A stretch of DNA of 64,000 bases, from NCBI GenBank assembly GCA_964036195.1, contig OZ038457.1, positions 5,614,635 to 5,678,634 on the forward strand, given 5' to 3'. How positions within the stretch are numbered: the stretch's first letter is position 1; each line of letters opens with the position of its first letter. The notes under the pieces are model-generated. The model was given only the letters and a program-made list of their open reading frames with translations. It searched no databases and had not been told where the DNA came from. The translations under genes and the position numbers were made by a program. This DNA comes from Sphaerolaimus hirsutus (taxonomy: Eukaryota > Nematoda > Chromadorea > Monhysterida > Sphaerolaimidae). Positions 22,224 through 30,638 of this stretch are shown here, piece after piece.

Positions 22224-22427
22224 CTGTGTGTGTGTGTGTTGTAAATGATAAACACTTGTTTTTCATTAAATATCAAACACTATTTAAGCGAATGGTTCAG
22301 TATGATTTATAGCGTACAGTACAGTGTATAGCATTCAACCTGCCTATTCAAACCAAGTAGATTTTGGTAGTATGAGCTGTTTTAACATTTGTGTGTAGCT
22401 ATCAACTCACCTTCGATAGAGGGTAGG

Positions 22428-23260
22428 CAACAGTGGCAAAAACACACATATTAAATACGGAAACTCCTTGAGTTTCCGTGTTTTTGTTTAACACAGAAAG
22501 ACGGAAACTCAACAATTTTGAAAAACACGGAAACTCAAATGAGTTCTTCTTTGGAGAACACGGAAACACAGACAATACGGCAAATGTTTTTTTAGTTTTT
22601 TTATCCAAGCAATTGAAGGCACAAGATTTGAACTGAACAATGTGTGTATGTGCATACATAAGGTGTCCATGTATGTATAGTGTGTAAATATGTACATAGT
22701 ATCCAAGTTTAACGATGAAAAATTTTCCAAAAAATAATGGTGTCCGCATCTCCTGGTGGTTTTGACAATATTAGGGACTGTGATCGAAGTGTTGAGGAGT
22801 GTCCACCAGGGTCTGCTAGCTCACACAATTGAGCTGAGGGCTCCTCACCTCCCAAGCTGTCAGAGGTTTTGGTCACCCATTTGGAACTACCTCCAGTGAA
22901 CTAATGAAAATTTTCCAATACACAACAAAACATATGCAAAACCAATATTTGATAAGAAAACCACTGTTTCAACAGTAAAATGCTGTAAAATGCAACTTTT
23001 TGTAAAACAACTCGAGTTTTTATCAAAAAAAACTTCAGTTTTTATCAAAAAACATGAGTTTTAACTAAAAAACTTGAGTTTTTATCAAAAAAACTGGAGC
23101 TTTTACCAAAAAACTCAAGTTTTTTACAAAAAACACATAAATAAAACACAGAAACTCAAGTTTTTTTGTGTGAAAAAAACTCAAAACACAGATAGGTATT
23201 CATTTTTGAAAAACTCAAAATACAGAAAGTGTTTATATTTTGAGAACTCACCCATCGTTG
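22428..23260. mobile_element. AACTCAAGTTTTT-rich hAT-like MITE, copy X1
   Basis: Starts CAACAGTGGCAAAAAC and ends ACCCATCGTTG; flanks AGGGTAGG and AGGATAGG are an 8-bp duplication with one mismatch. The body has CACGGAAACTCAA and AAAACTTGAGTTTTTA units. Its 22,758-22,762 is the unoccupied form of the site that carries a BEL solo LTR in copy X2. It lies in the intron between channel exons I and J. Confidence 0.88.
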
Positions 23261-23406
23261 AGGATAGGTACATTCATGCAATTTACCTAATCTTTTCTGC
23301 TTCAACAGACAAAAAAAATATTTTTCAGAGAGAGTTAATCAAACTGTCAACATAAACATGTCTTTTTGCCAATGTTGTTTGTGCAACAATGAACCAAGTG
23401 TCAAAC

Positions 23407-23502
23407 CTCTATGGTGTATGCTCCATCGTAAAAGTAATATTCCACATCACTGGGTGATTCAACACAGTCTCCATACATACCATTGAGTTTCACACTTTTA
23501 TC
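23407..23502 (-). CDS. ENaC exon I (MYGDC box)
   Basis: 96 nt, phase 0-0, acceptor CAAACACAG and donor GTTTGA. It encodes LNGMYGDCVE and YYFYDGAYTIE, the ENaC P-Y-G-x-C box followed by the Y-x-x-x-x-C region. The donor is weak, and the acceptor lies 12 bp from the end of a CAGAGTTG-family insertion. Confidence 0.85.
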
Positions 23503-23514
23503 CTGTGTTTGTTT

Positions 23515-24783
23515 CAGAGTTGTACAAATACTGGTATTTTTGGAAAACGTAAATGTAAATGTAAATACCTTTTTCAAATCAAAAGTATAAATACTAAAAC
23601 GTAAGGTATTTTTAAAATACCAGGGAAAATGTAAAATAAAATGTAAATGTAAAAATTATGTTAAGTGCTTCCGGTATCAGAGAATACAAAAAAAACACAA
23701 TGTTTTTTACAACATTATGGATGTTCATATGGTGCCAATCCCAAGCCCTGTAAAGTATAAAGTAAAGTGTCAAATGTAAAGTAAAGTGTCAAGTCAAATG
23801 TCAAATGTAAAGTAAAGTGTCAACTCAAATGTCAAATGTAAAGTAAAGTGTCAAATGTTAAGTCAAGTGTCAAGTCAAATGTCAAATGTAAAGTAAAGTG
23901 TCAATTGTGTATCCAAATCTTTTTTTCACCATAAGATTTGGATACAAAAACATAAGATTTGGATACAAAAAAATAAGATTTGGATACACAATTGACACTT
24001 TACTTTACATTTGACATTTGACTTGTCACTTGACTTTACATTAGACACTTTACTTTACATTTGACATTTGACTTGACACTTTACTTTACCTTAGACATTT
24101 GACTTGACACTTTACTTTACATTTGACACTTTACTTTACACTTTACAGGGCTTGGGACTGCCCCCTGATCTCCATCGACATTTTCTGCTTACCTGTATTT
24201 TATATATACCTATATTTAGAATGATGGGATCGGGATATTGAATTGGGATTGGAGTTGACATTTTGCGTCGTTGTCAACTAGTGTGTGTAGGGCCTTAATG
24301 TGCTAATTCCGTAACAGGAGAACTAAAAAAAATTTATGAGTGAGAAGTAACGGCAAGTTGAAAGGCAAGTAAAAATTGAAAGAAAGGTAAATTTGTAAGT
24401 GAAATGGCAAGTTAAAAGACAAATGACCAGTCATGAGAAAACACTCAAAATGACTTTTTATTTGCATTTCAGTTCTCCCTCACAAAAATAATTTCCGTCA
24501 ACTTTTTACTTTTCACTTACAAATTGGTGTTTGAGTTCTCCAATTGCAGAATTAGAATTCCTCAACATTAGAACATATTGAACTAATCATAATACACTAC
24601 ATTTGTCATACAATACGGTTCCATGTAGCATATTTTTACGTTTTCTCTGGTACCCGGGTAATTGTGCCAGGAAAACGTAACAAAGCTTAATGGTATTTTT
24701 GGAAAGCGTAAACGTAAACGTAAGTATAAATACCCGAATAACTGGGTATTTTGGGTAAACATAAATACGTTTTCGTAACTCTG
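23515..24783. mobile_element. CAGAGTTG-family hAT-like MITE, copy V5 (AACGTAAACG type)
   Basis: Ends CAGAGTTGTACAAATAC and ACGTTTTCGTAACTCTG; 8-bp duplication GTTTGTTT at 23,507-23,514 and 24,784-24,791. It contains a nested long copy of the introner family (23,731-24,165) and lies in the intron between ENaC exons H and I. Confidence 0.88.
23731..24165. mobile_element. Long copy of the introner family, not in a coding exon
   Basis: Begins GTGCCAATCCCAAGCCCTG and ends CAGGGCTTGGGACTGCCCC, the same ends as the 192-bp introns. Its body is an inverted array of AAGTGTCAAATGTAAAGTA units around a central hairpin with AAGATTTGGATACA repeats. Confidence 0.8.
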
Positions 24784-24864
24784 GTTTGTTTTGCAAATGA
24801 ATTTTCAAGTAACAATGATTCAAATTAAGAAAGTTACAAAAATAATAGCAGAAATAGAACGCAC

Positions 24865-24939
24865 AAATGTAATGCCAATATTTGTGACTTGACCAGTGGC
24901 AACGGACACTGATGGTGATTCACCAAACACAGGCTCACC
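24865..24939 (-). CDS. ENaC exon H, second part
   Basis: 75 nt, phase 0-0, after acceptor GTGCCCCCAG and before donor GTGCGT. It encodes GEPVFGESPSVSVATGQVTN then IGITF, matching the ENaC motif ending with P-G-x-x-T-x-I. The first and second parts together read through the family signature without gap. Confidence 0.85.
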
Positions 24940-25131
24940 CTGGGGGCACTCCCAGACCCTGTGAAATGCCCTGTAAAATGTCAAATGTCATGCAAAGTGT
25001 CAAAAGTCATGGAAAATGCCTGGCATAATGGCAACTCGGTAGCCATTTTGCAGGGCATTTTCCATTACTTTTGACACTTTGCATGACGTTTGACATTTTA
25101 CAGGACATTTCACAGGGTCTGGGACTGGCAC
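24940..25131 (-). mobile_element. Introner-like palindromic element forming an intron inside an ENaC exon
   Basis: 192 bp, the same length as the element in EGF module D. On the coding strand it starts GTGCCAGTCCCAGACCCTG and ends GGGAGTGCCCCCAG, providing both splice sites. Its interior is a hairpin of AAATGTCAAACGTCATG-type units and their inverse. It falls in phase 0, between two residues of the GVRVFTHPQ/GEPVF motif. Confidence 0.86.
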
Positions 25132-25217
25132 CTGCGGGTGGGTGAAGACCCTTACACCATTACTCTCAACCCACTCAAGATAGTTTATTGCTGACACATC
25201 AACGTCCAGTTCCAACC
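25132..25217 (-). CDS. ENaC exon H, first part
   Basis: 86 nt from acceptor ACGACTTTTAG to CCGCAG|GTGCC. It encodes LELDVDVSAINYLEWV then NGVRVFTHPQ, equivalent to the ENaC strand with the G-x-R-V-x-I-H motif. The exon is interrupted here by a 192-bp element. Confidence 0.86.
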
Positions 25218-25642
25218 CTAAAAGTCGTAGAAAGGATGTTTGTTGGCAAAAATGAATGAATAAAATATTGTATAGTTTCTGAGCCGCATGTTTTACACAG
25301 AATGTTAGCATAATCTGATGAAATAAGTCATGTTATTGCTTTTGTACCCAATACTTATATTGCTAAATGGATGGTTTATAAGGTCAAATCAGGGGAAATC
25401 CCCCACCCTATCCAATACTGGACTCCTGGTTTCATAATCCTAGATCCTTTTGCAGACTGGATTCATAATCCTAGATCCTTTTTCAGACTGGATGTGAAAG
25501 ATTTGAGTGTGAAGTGTGGAGTCACAGTAGACCATCATGTAGTTTCATTTCAGATGTAAAGACAGTGCATTATGCATATGAAAACCTCATTTATGTACTG
25601 CAGATTAACATGCAACTTTCCAATGAGTTCAGTTTTCCTCAC

Positions 25643-25755
25643 CTTCCATTTTTCCTGGCCCAGCCATCTGATATGGGTTCTTGGTGCTATTTGCATTGAA
25701 TCTCACACAGCTCCCTACTGACTTCTCATAGTATATAGAAAGAGCACCATTGTCA
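25643..25755 (-). CDS. ENaC exon with GSCVRFN box
   Basis: 113 nt, acceptor ATATTTTCAG and donor GTGAGG. It contains VGSCVRFNAN, corresponding to the G-N-C-Y-T-F-N signature of the DEG/ENaC ectodomain, and ends AGPGKMEG before the next strand. Confidence 0.86.
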
Positions 25756-26159
25756 CTGAAAATATTATTATGGTTATTCACTTTTGTATCTCCCTAAAAC
25801 TTTGGAATTCTTTGGAGTTTTTTCATCCCAAAAATTCACTGAGGTTTAGTTGCATTATGGATGGTGTGAGAAATGGGTTAGTATCTAGATTTTGTGGATG
25901 TAAAATTGATTTCTATTTCTGGATAATTAGTTCCAAAGTTGGTCTCTCTAGTATTTTAAGCCTCCTTCAGACATTTGTGACCTGGTTATCATGTCACAAA
26001 TTTTTAACAAGCATGTTGAGTTTTTAACTGATACTTCAATACAAACCAAACATTTTTGGGAAACTTGAAATGCCATTTCCCACTGAAATTTATCACTCAG
26101 CCTGATACGATTATCTTGATATATGTCTTTTTAAGAATTCTTAAGAACTGGACACTTAC
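25756..26159 (-). other. Intron between two ENaC exons, no repeat recognised
   Basis: About 400 bp without a clear mobile element or other gene. One of the few introns here that appears free of insertions. Confidence 0.55.
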
Positions 26160-26192
26160 CTGGAACATGGGATATTGTTGAACTTGCATGAT
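26160..26192 (-). CDS. ENaC micro-exon (SCKFNNIPCS)
   Basis: 33 nt with acceptor TGCATTTCAG and a consensus donor GTAAGT. Joined in phase it encodes the ENaC S-C-x-F-x4-C box. It is short enough to be missed by gene finders but matches both neighbouring phases. Confidence 0.83.
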
Positions 26193-26349
26193 CTGAAATG
26201 CAAATGAAAAGCGGTTACTTGAGGATCATCTAAATACCACATAATAGACTATACTTGAAACCCACATCATGTTTCTGATGTTTTGCTCTGTTGGTTCTCC
26301 TAGGGGGTAACTGGGGTGTTATGGAAATATAAAAATTGGGGGTGGCATT

Positions 26350-28080
26350 TAGCATTTGAAAAAAAACCTGTGATTTATATTTTTGAAAATCACAATAAAT
26401 ATAAATAACCCGTGATTTATATATATATTTTTTTTTTTCAAATTCTGAGTGATATATTTATATATATTTTTTAAATTCGGAAAACAATCACTGAGAAAAT
26501 CACTCATACTAGATACACTGTGGATCAATGATTGTACTTTATGACTAAAACATGTAATCTTTCTGTTCATGTAGAGCATTTTTGAGTTAAGATATTGTGC
26601 CTACACTTTCACCATCACTTTTTTGAAAACTGAAATGGCCAAAAATGATGAGATTCTCCAGTTTCCACTATTGAATGCTGTATATGGTCAGTTTTCACAA
26701 ATGGCATGAATTTTTGTCAGGTGGTGTGTGCAAGTCACTAGTTTGCCCTTGTGTTTACCTAATGTGAAACACAGCAAAAAATAGTTGTGTGGATGCGCGG
26801 TGAAGCGTCATGACGTGTTTTCATGCCAACACTTCCCAACAATTCACCAAGAATGCTGGAGCTTCCACACATCACAAAAATCTGCGTGAAGACACTTCAC
26901 GCTTCTTAATATGACACTCCCAGACAAATGTATACATAGGGGAAGCATGTGGAAGCTCTAGCACCGTGAAGTGTCTTCCACATGTTTGGATGTGCGTGGA
27001 GCACATGGTGAAGCTTGGTGAAGCGGGTGGAAGACACTTCACTGAGATTTTTGTGATGTTGGTGGAAGCGGGTGAAATCGTGTGGAAGCATGTGGAAGTG
27101 TGCTGCTTCACGCACATCCAGCCTGCTCCCAAACCTTCATGGATCCATTCTTTGCTGTGAAAACTCAAATGATGACAAATGGTGATATCACCATCACTTT
27201 TCATTTTGTGTGTGGCAAAGATGTAAACTGTTTTGCATAATTTTTTATTTATGCCATCCTATGAATTTTATGCTTATTTAATGGTTGCCCAGACAGCATG
27301 CAAAAAAGCCAAAAAAATTTATTCAATACATTTTTTTAGTATTGATTGTGCTATTTTTTGCCAAAACTGTTGCACCTGATTCACAAAACCTGGGTGATGG
27401 CATGGCAATCACTTTTTGCTATGACTATGACCAACAGTAAATTTTATTGTAAAATTTTTGAAAGCCTGAAATCAGTGCTGGCTGAAAAGGTTCACTTGAT
27501 GTCTGGACTGTGAGACAACAACTTCTGGAGTGGATGAAGACCCCTGATGGCTGTGTGCCTGCTTTCAGTTTTGCTGTTGAAAATTAAAAATTAAAAGCAT
27601 ATTAAATTGAATTGGATGAAATATTTTTGTTGCATTGACTAAAACTTGCTCAGCATACCTGGCACTGCTGCAAGTGCTGAGCACCTATTTAGCCAAATGT
27701 CCATCGCAACAACCAGGCGCTTAAGGTTGACTGAAAATGTTAGCAGCGCAAAATGTTTTTAAGTTGTCATTGAGGTTGTAGGTTGAATTTTACTGTTCTG
27801 ATTTTTGCTTGATGTTTTCAAATGTAAAATATAACTGTGGGATATAAAGGTACATTTTTTTGCTTGCAAATGGTAAACAAAGCCCATAATATCGCTTGAA
27901 AATGAAATAAAGGGCAAGTGATTTTTAGTAATTTTTTTTGAGCTTAGAGTTATTTTTTTAGTAATTTAATTTTATTTTCTGGAGACCTAGAGTGATTTAT
28001 ATATATTTATATTTTTTCTAAAGTTTGAGTGATATATTTATATATATTTTCCAAAAAATCAGTGATTTTTTTGAATGCTA
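26350..28080. mobile_element. GTGATTTATATA-rich MITE with 8-bp duplication
   Basis: Ends TAGCATTTGAAAAAAA and TTTTTTTGAATGCTA; duplicated flank GTGGCATT at 26,342-26,349 and 28,081-28,088. Units GTGATTTATATATATTTTT occur at both ends. A hairpin rich in GTGGAAG is nested near 26,815-27,165. It fills most of the intron upstream of the 33-nt channel exon. Confidence 0.85.
26815..27165. repeat. Hairpin region of GTGGAAG/CTTCCAC units
   Basis: Repeated GTGGAAG, GTGAAGTGTCTTCCAC and inverse units. The outer limits are uncertain. It produces several overlapping spurious frames. Confidence 0.5.
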
Positions 28081-28354
28081 GTGGCATTTTGGGGAGGGCC
28101 AACCAGTGTTTCATGTCATACCATTTTGTTGTACCTTGGCTGATTTTGTCTGTTGGTGGTTGGGATTAGGGCAAGACTTAAATTTGATTGATCAGAATGA
28201 AGATTGGAAAAGAATTTGGTGGTTGACGATTTGACCCAATTGACCCACCCCATGCCCCCTCTGTCACCCCAAGAAAAAACAACATTGCAAAACATCAAAA
28301 TGTGATGATGGGATCATTTCTCTTCAATGCAGTGTATATAGGTATGATAGTCAC

Positions 28355-28482
28355 CTGATAAGTTCATCTATCTTCCAACTGGCATCTAATCTGGCTTCCT
28401 GACTCGTACCTGCTATTTGAAATGTTATAGCCACCCCCATGAGTGCGCTCAGTGCACCATCCGTTCCTTGTTTAGCATAGGT
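28355..28482 (-). CDS. ENaC exon (start of finger region)
   Basis: 128 nt, phase 0 to 2, acceptor TTACACACAG and donor GTGACT. It ends DASWKIDELIR, leading directly into the S-C-x-F box of the next exon, which is the usual beginning of the first ectodomain disulphide region of DEG/ENaC channels. Confidence 0.8.
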
Positions 28483-28551
28483 CTGTGTGTAAGGGGAACT
28501 TGCCAATGAAATTATTTACCTACAGTGGAAATAATATTCAGTTATTCACAC

Positions 28552-28604
28552 CTCCACTGAAACGCCAACACTCTTCAATATTTTCACAACATCGATTCCT
28601 GCAG
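28552..28604 (-). CDS. ENaC exon E (linker after the EGF modules)
   Basis: 53 nt, phase 1 to 0, acceptor CCAATTGCAG and donor GTGTGA. It encodes AGIDVVKILKSVGVSVE. No motif by itself; it is called because both phases match the neighbouring exons. Confidence 0.65.
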
Positions 28605-28672
28605 CTGCAATTGGAAACACGTGTTCAGCTTGTCAGCTTTGTTTTTAGTTGTCTAAAAAACATTACACTCAC

Positions 28673-28726
28673 GCATTTCACAGTATTTCCCAGTGTACTC
28701 AGATGAGCAGACGCATTCAAACATTT
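28673..28726 (-). CDS. EGF-like exon D, second part
   Basis: 54 nt after acceptor GGTCCCAG, ending at donor GTGAGT in phase 1. It encodes EMFECVCSSEYTGKYCEM, which supplies cysteines four to six. Together with the previous segment it gives a 126-nt, phase 1-1 EGF exon like its neighbours, supporting exact splicing of the intervening 192 bp. Confidence 0.87.
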
Positions 28727-28918
28727 CTGGGACCACTCCCAGACCCTGTAAAACGCCCTGTAAAATGTTAAATGTCATGCAAAGTGTCAAAAGTCATGTA
28801 AAATGCCCTGGCAAATGGCAAACGTACATTTGCCATTTTCCAGGGAATTTTCCATGACTTTTGACACGTTTAACATTTTACATTTTACAGGGCTTTTTGC
28901 AGGGTCTGGGAGTGGCAC
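28727..28918 (-). mobile_element. Introner-like palindromic element forming an intron inside EGF module D
   Basis: Exactly 192 bp, starting GTGCCACTCCCAGACCCTG and ending GGGAGTGGTCCCAG on the coding strand, so its own ends supply donor GT and acceptor AG. It is a near-perfect hairpin built from AAATGTCAAA and TTTTGACA-type units. It is closely similar to the element at 24,940-25,131 and related to longer copies at 23.7 and 42.5 kb. CAG flanks the GTGCC...CC core on both sides. Confidence 0.85.
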
Positions 28919-28990
28919 CTGGGGGTTGTTTCACCTTGCATGTAGCATTTTCATCACTCATGTTGCACACTGCCTGCTTGCATGGCAGGT
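28919..28990 (-). CDS. EGF-like exon D, first part
   Basis: 72 nt from acceptor CCTGACAG to CCCCCAG|GTGCC. It encodes the first three EGF cysteines (LPCKQAVCNMSDENATC). The module is completed only by the next segment; the break falls between the third and fourth cysteines and coincides exactly with a mobile element. Confidence 0.85.
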
Positions 28991-29085
28991 CTGTCAGGTA
29001 AATGAGAGTATTGTGTGACCTATTCTTGCGCAAATCAACTTTTTTCACAAAATTTTCCCAGCATAAATAGGCAATGTTGACTCAC

Positions 29086-29235
29086 AAATCTCACAATGCA
29101 TCCCCTCAAAGTTAACAGGGTCAGAGCAAATGCACTCATAGGTTCCAGTCATTGTTGGCAGGTCTAGATGATTTTGGCAAATCGCAGCACCATCGACAGT
29201 ATTGCAAATTCCTGCATTTTCTGCACATGGCGTCA
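29086..29235 (-). CDS. EGF-like exon C
   Basis: 150 nt, phase 1-1, acceptor TTCCATGCAG and a strong donor GTGAGT. Six cysteines: TPCAENAGIC, AIC, YECICSDPVNFEGMHC. It lies only 84 bp downstream of exon B. Confidence 0.88.
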
Positions 29236-29319
29236 CTGCATGGAAAAATCTGTCATTTTGATATTTATTAAGCATGGAAACTATTTAATCAAATATATAT
29301 CCATCCTTTGAAAACCCAC

Positions 29320-29451
29320 ATTTCTCACAGTGTGTTCCCCAATATTGACCCTCTGTGCATGTGCACGTATACTCATACTCAATTCCATTTTCACATACTG
29401 CGCTTGAGTCCAACGTGGTGCACAGAGTCGAGTCCGCAAAGCACGATGTCA
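29320..29451 (-). CDS. EGF-like exon B
   Basis: 132 nt, phase 1-1, acceptor CACATTTCAG and donor GTGGGT. Six cysteines are in EGF spacing with C4-x-C5 (YTCTC) and C5-x8-C6 (TEGQYWGTHC). It is closely related to exon A although about 8.4 kb and a gypsy element now separate them. Confidence 0.88.
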
Positions 29452-29529
29452 CTGAAATGTGCACTGTATTTACTTGTGCAAGACATACAGATGAAATTTT
29501 TCTCGAAAGTCAACTATTAATCTATGATG

Positions 29530-30001
29530 TGCCATAGGCTGCCTGGCTGAGTTGTTCAAAGTTTTTAAACTTATTTTTTTGAACTTTTTTAAAAGTATAC
29601 ATAAATGTTTAACATAGTTTAAATTTTTGAAGAAATCCCCTATGGAAGAAAATGTAACTAATATTTTTCCTTGTATAAAATGTAAAAGAAACATAAAAGT
29701 ACTTTTGATCTGAAAAAAATGAAGGGGAGTAATTTTCTCATTTTTTCAAACATTTTAACATGTAAAAAACAAACAGAGTATATTTTTCAATTTTTAATTT
29801 TGTAAATTTTATGCTTTAAAATATAGGTAGGTAAAATGTATTTATCACAACATTTTTCCAAGGGACACTTTTCAATATTGTTTAAGCCTGATAGTGGCTG
29901 GACCCAGATACTCTTTGGGGCAAAAAAGAGATGTAGTAAGTTAGTAACTCAAAAATAGAGTGAGTATAAATAAATATATATTACTATATACATATATATA
30001 G
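29530..30001. other. Intronic interval, degraded CAGAGTTG-like repeat remnants
   Basis: AT-rich, with GAGTTGTTCAAAG and AAATGTAAAAGAAACATAAAAGTAC that recall the CAGAGTTG family but no paired ends. Confidence 0.35.
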
Positions 30002-30087
30002 CAGAGTTGTTAAAAGTACTTAACTTTTTTCAAAGTATACGTAAACGTAAAAAAAATGTTTTTACTCACCCCTTGAGTACAGAAAAC

Positions 30088-30237
30088 TGTGGGAGCGGGG
30101 CCCGAGTTGTGAAGATTTGTGTGTAGAGTTTATTGAAGATAATGGCGGCGGCGATCTCTAACACGTGTCATAATGTTGAATAAATATGTTCCAACTGGGA
30201 ACACGATCAATTGCGCGAAAACGGGATAAACCCAACA
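30088..30237 (-). repeat. Gypsy 3' LTR
   Basis: TG...CA boundaries, 150 bp. On the minus strand it contains ACATATTTATTC, a possible TATA box, and CTTCAATAAACTC, a possible polyadenylation signal. Confidence 0.93.
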
Positions 30238-30638
30238 TCACCCCTCTCCAGTACAGGACCAAAAAGGGTCCAAAAAGCGAAAAAATCACCAAGATCGAAT
30301 CATGCTCAGATCAAATCATACCATCTCTCTTACCCCAAAAAATAGAGCACGCTAATCGCGCGTGGCAGGTGAACATGAACACGTATGGTGGTGGCGTGCG
30401 TCGCGGTCATGGCGCTGGTAAGATTGTGTGCGACGGCCCAGGTGAGCAGCAGTATTGCGATAGATAGCTCCAGGTGGGGGGCGCGCATTGGACTCCATAG
30501 GCGGGCGGCGCTGGCGGCGTTAGGTCACCAATACAATTACATTACACTATACAATTTAAGCCAAATTAATAAAAGCCATTGTAAAGGGAAATGATGACCA
30601 GTAGAAATGAATAATGAATTTCTAAATGGGAGAAATAT

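Noticed and set aside
28116-28298. 60-codon minus-strand frame between the W element and the ENaC exon
   Set aside because: No splice-bounded segment in a matching phase and no domain; treated as intron.
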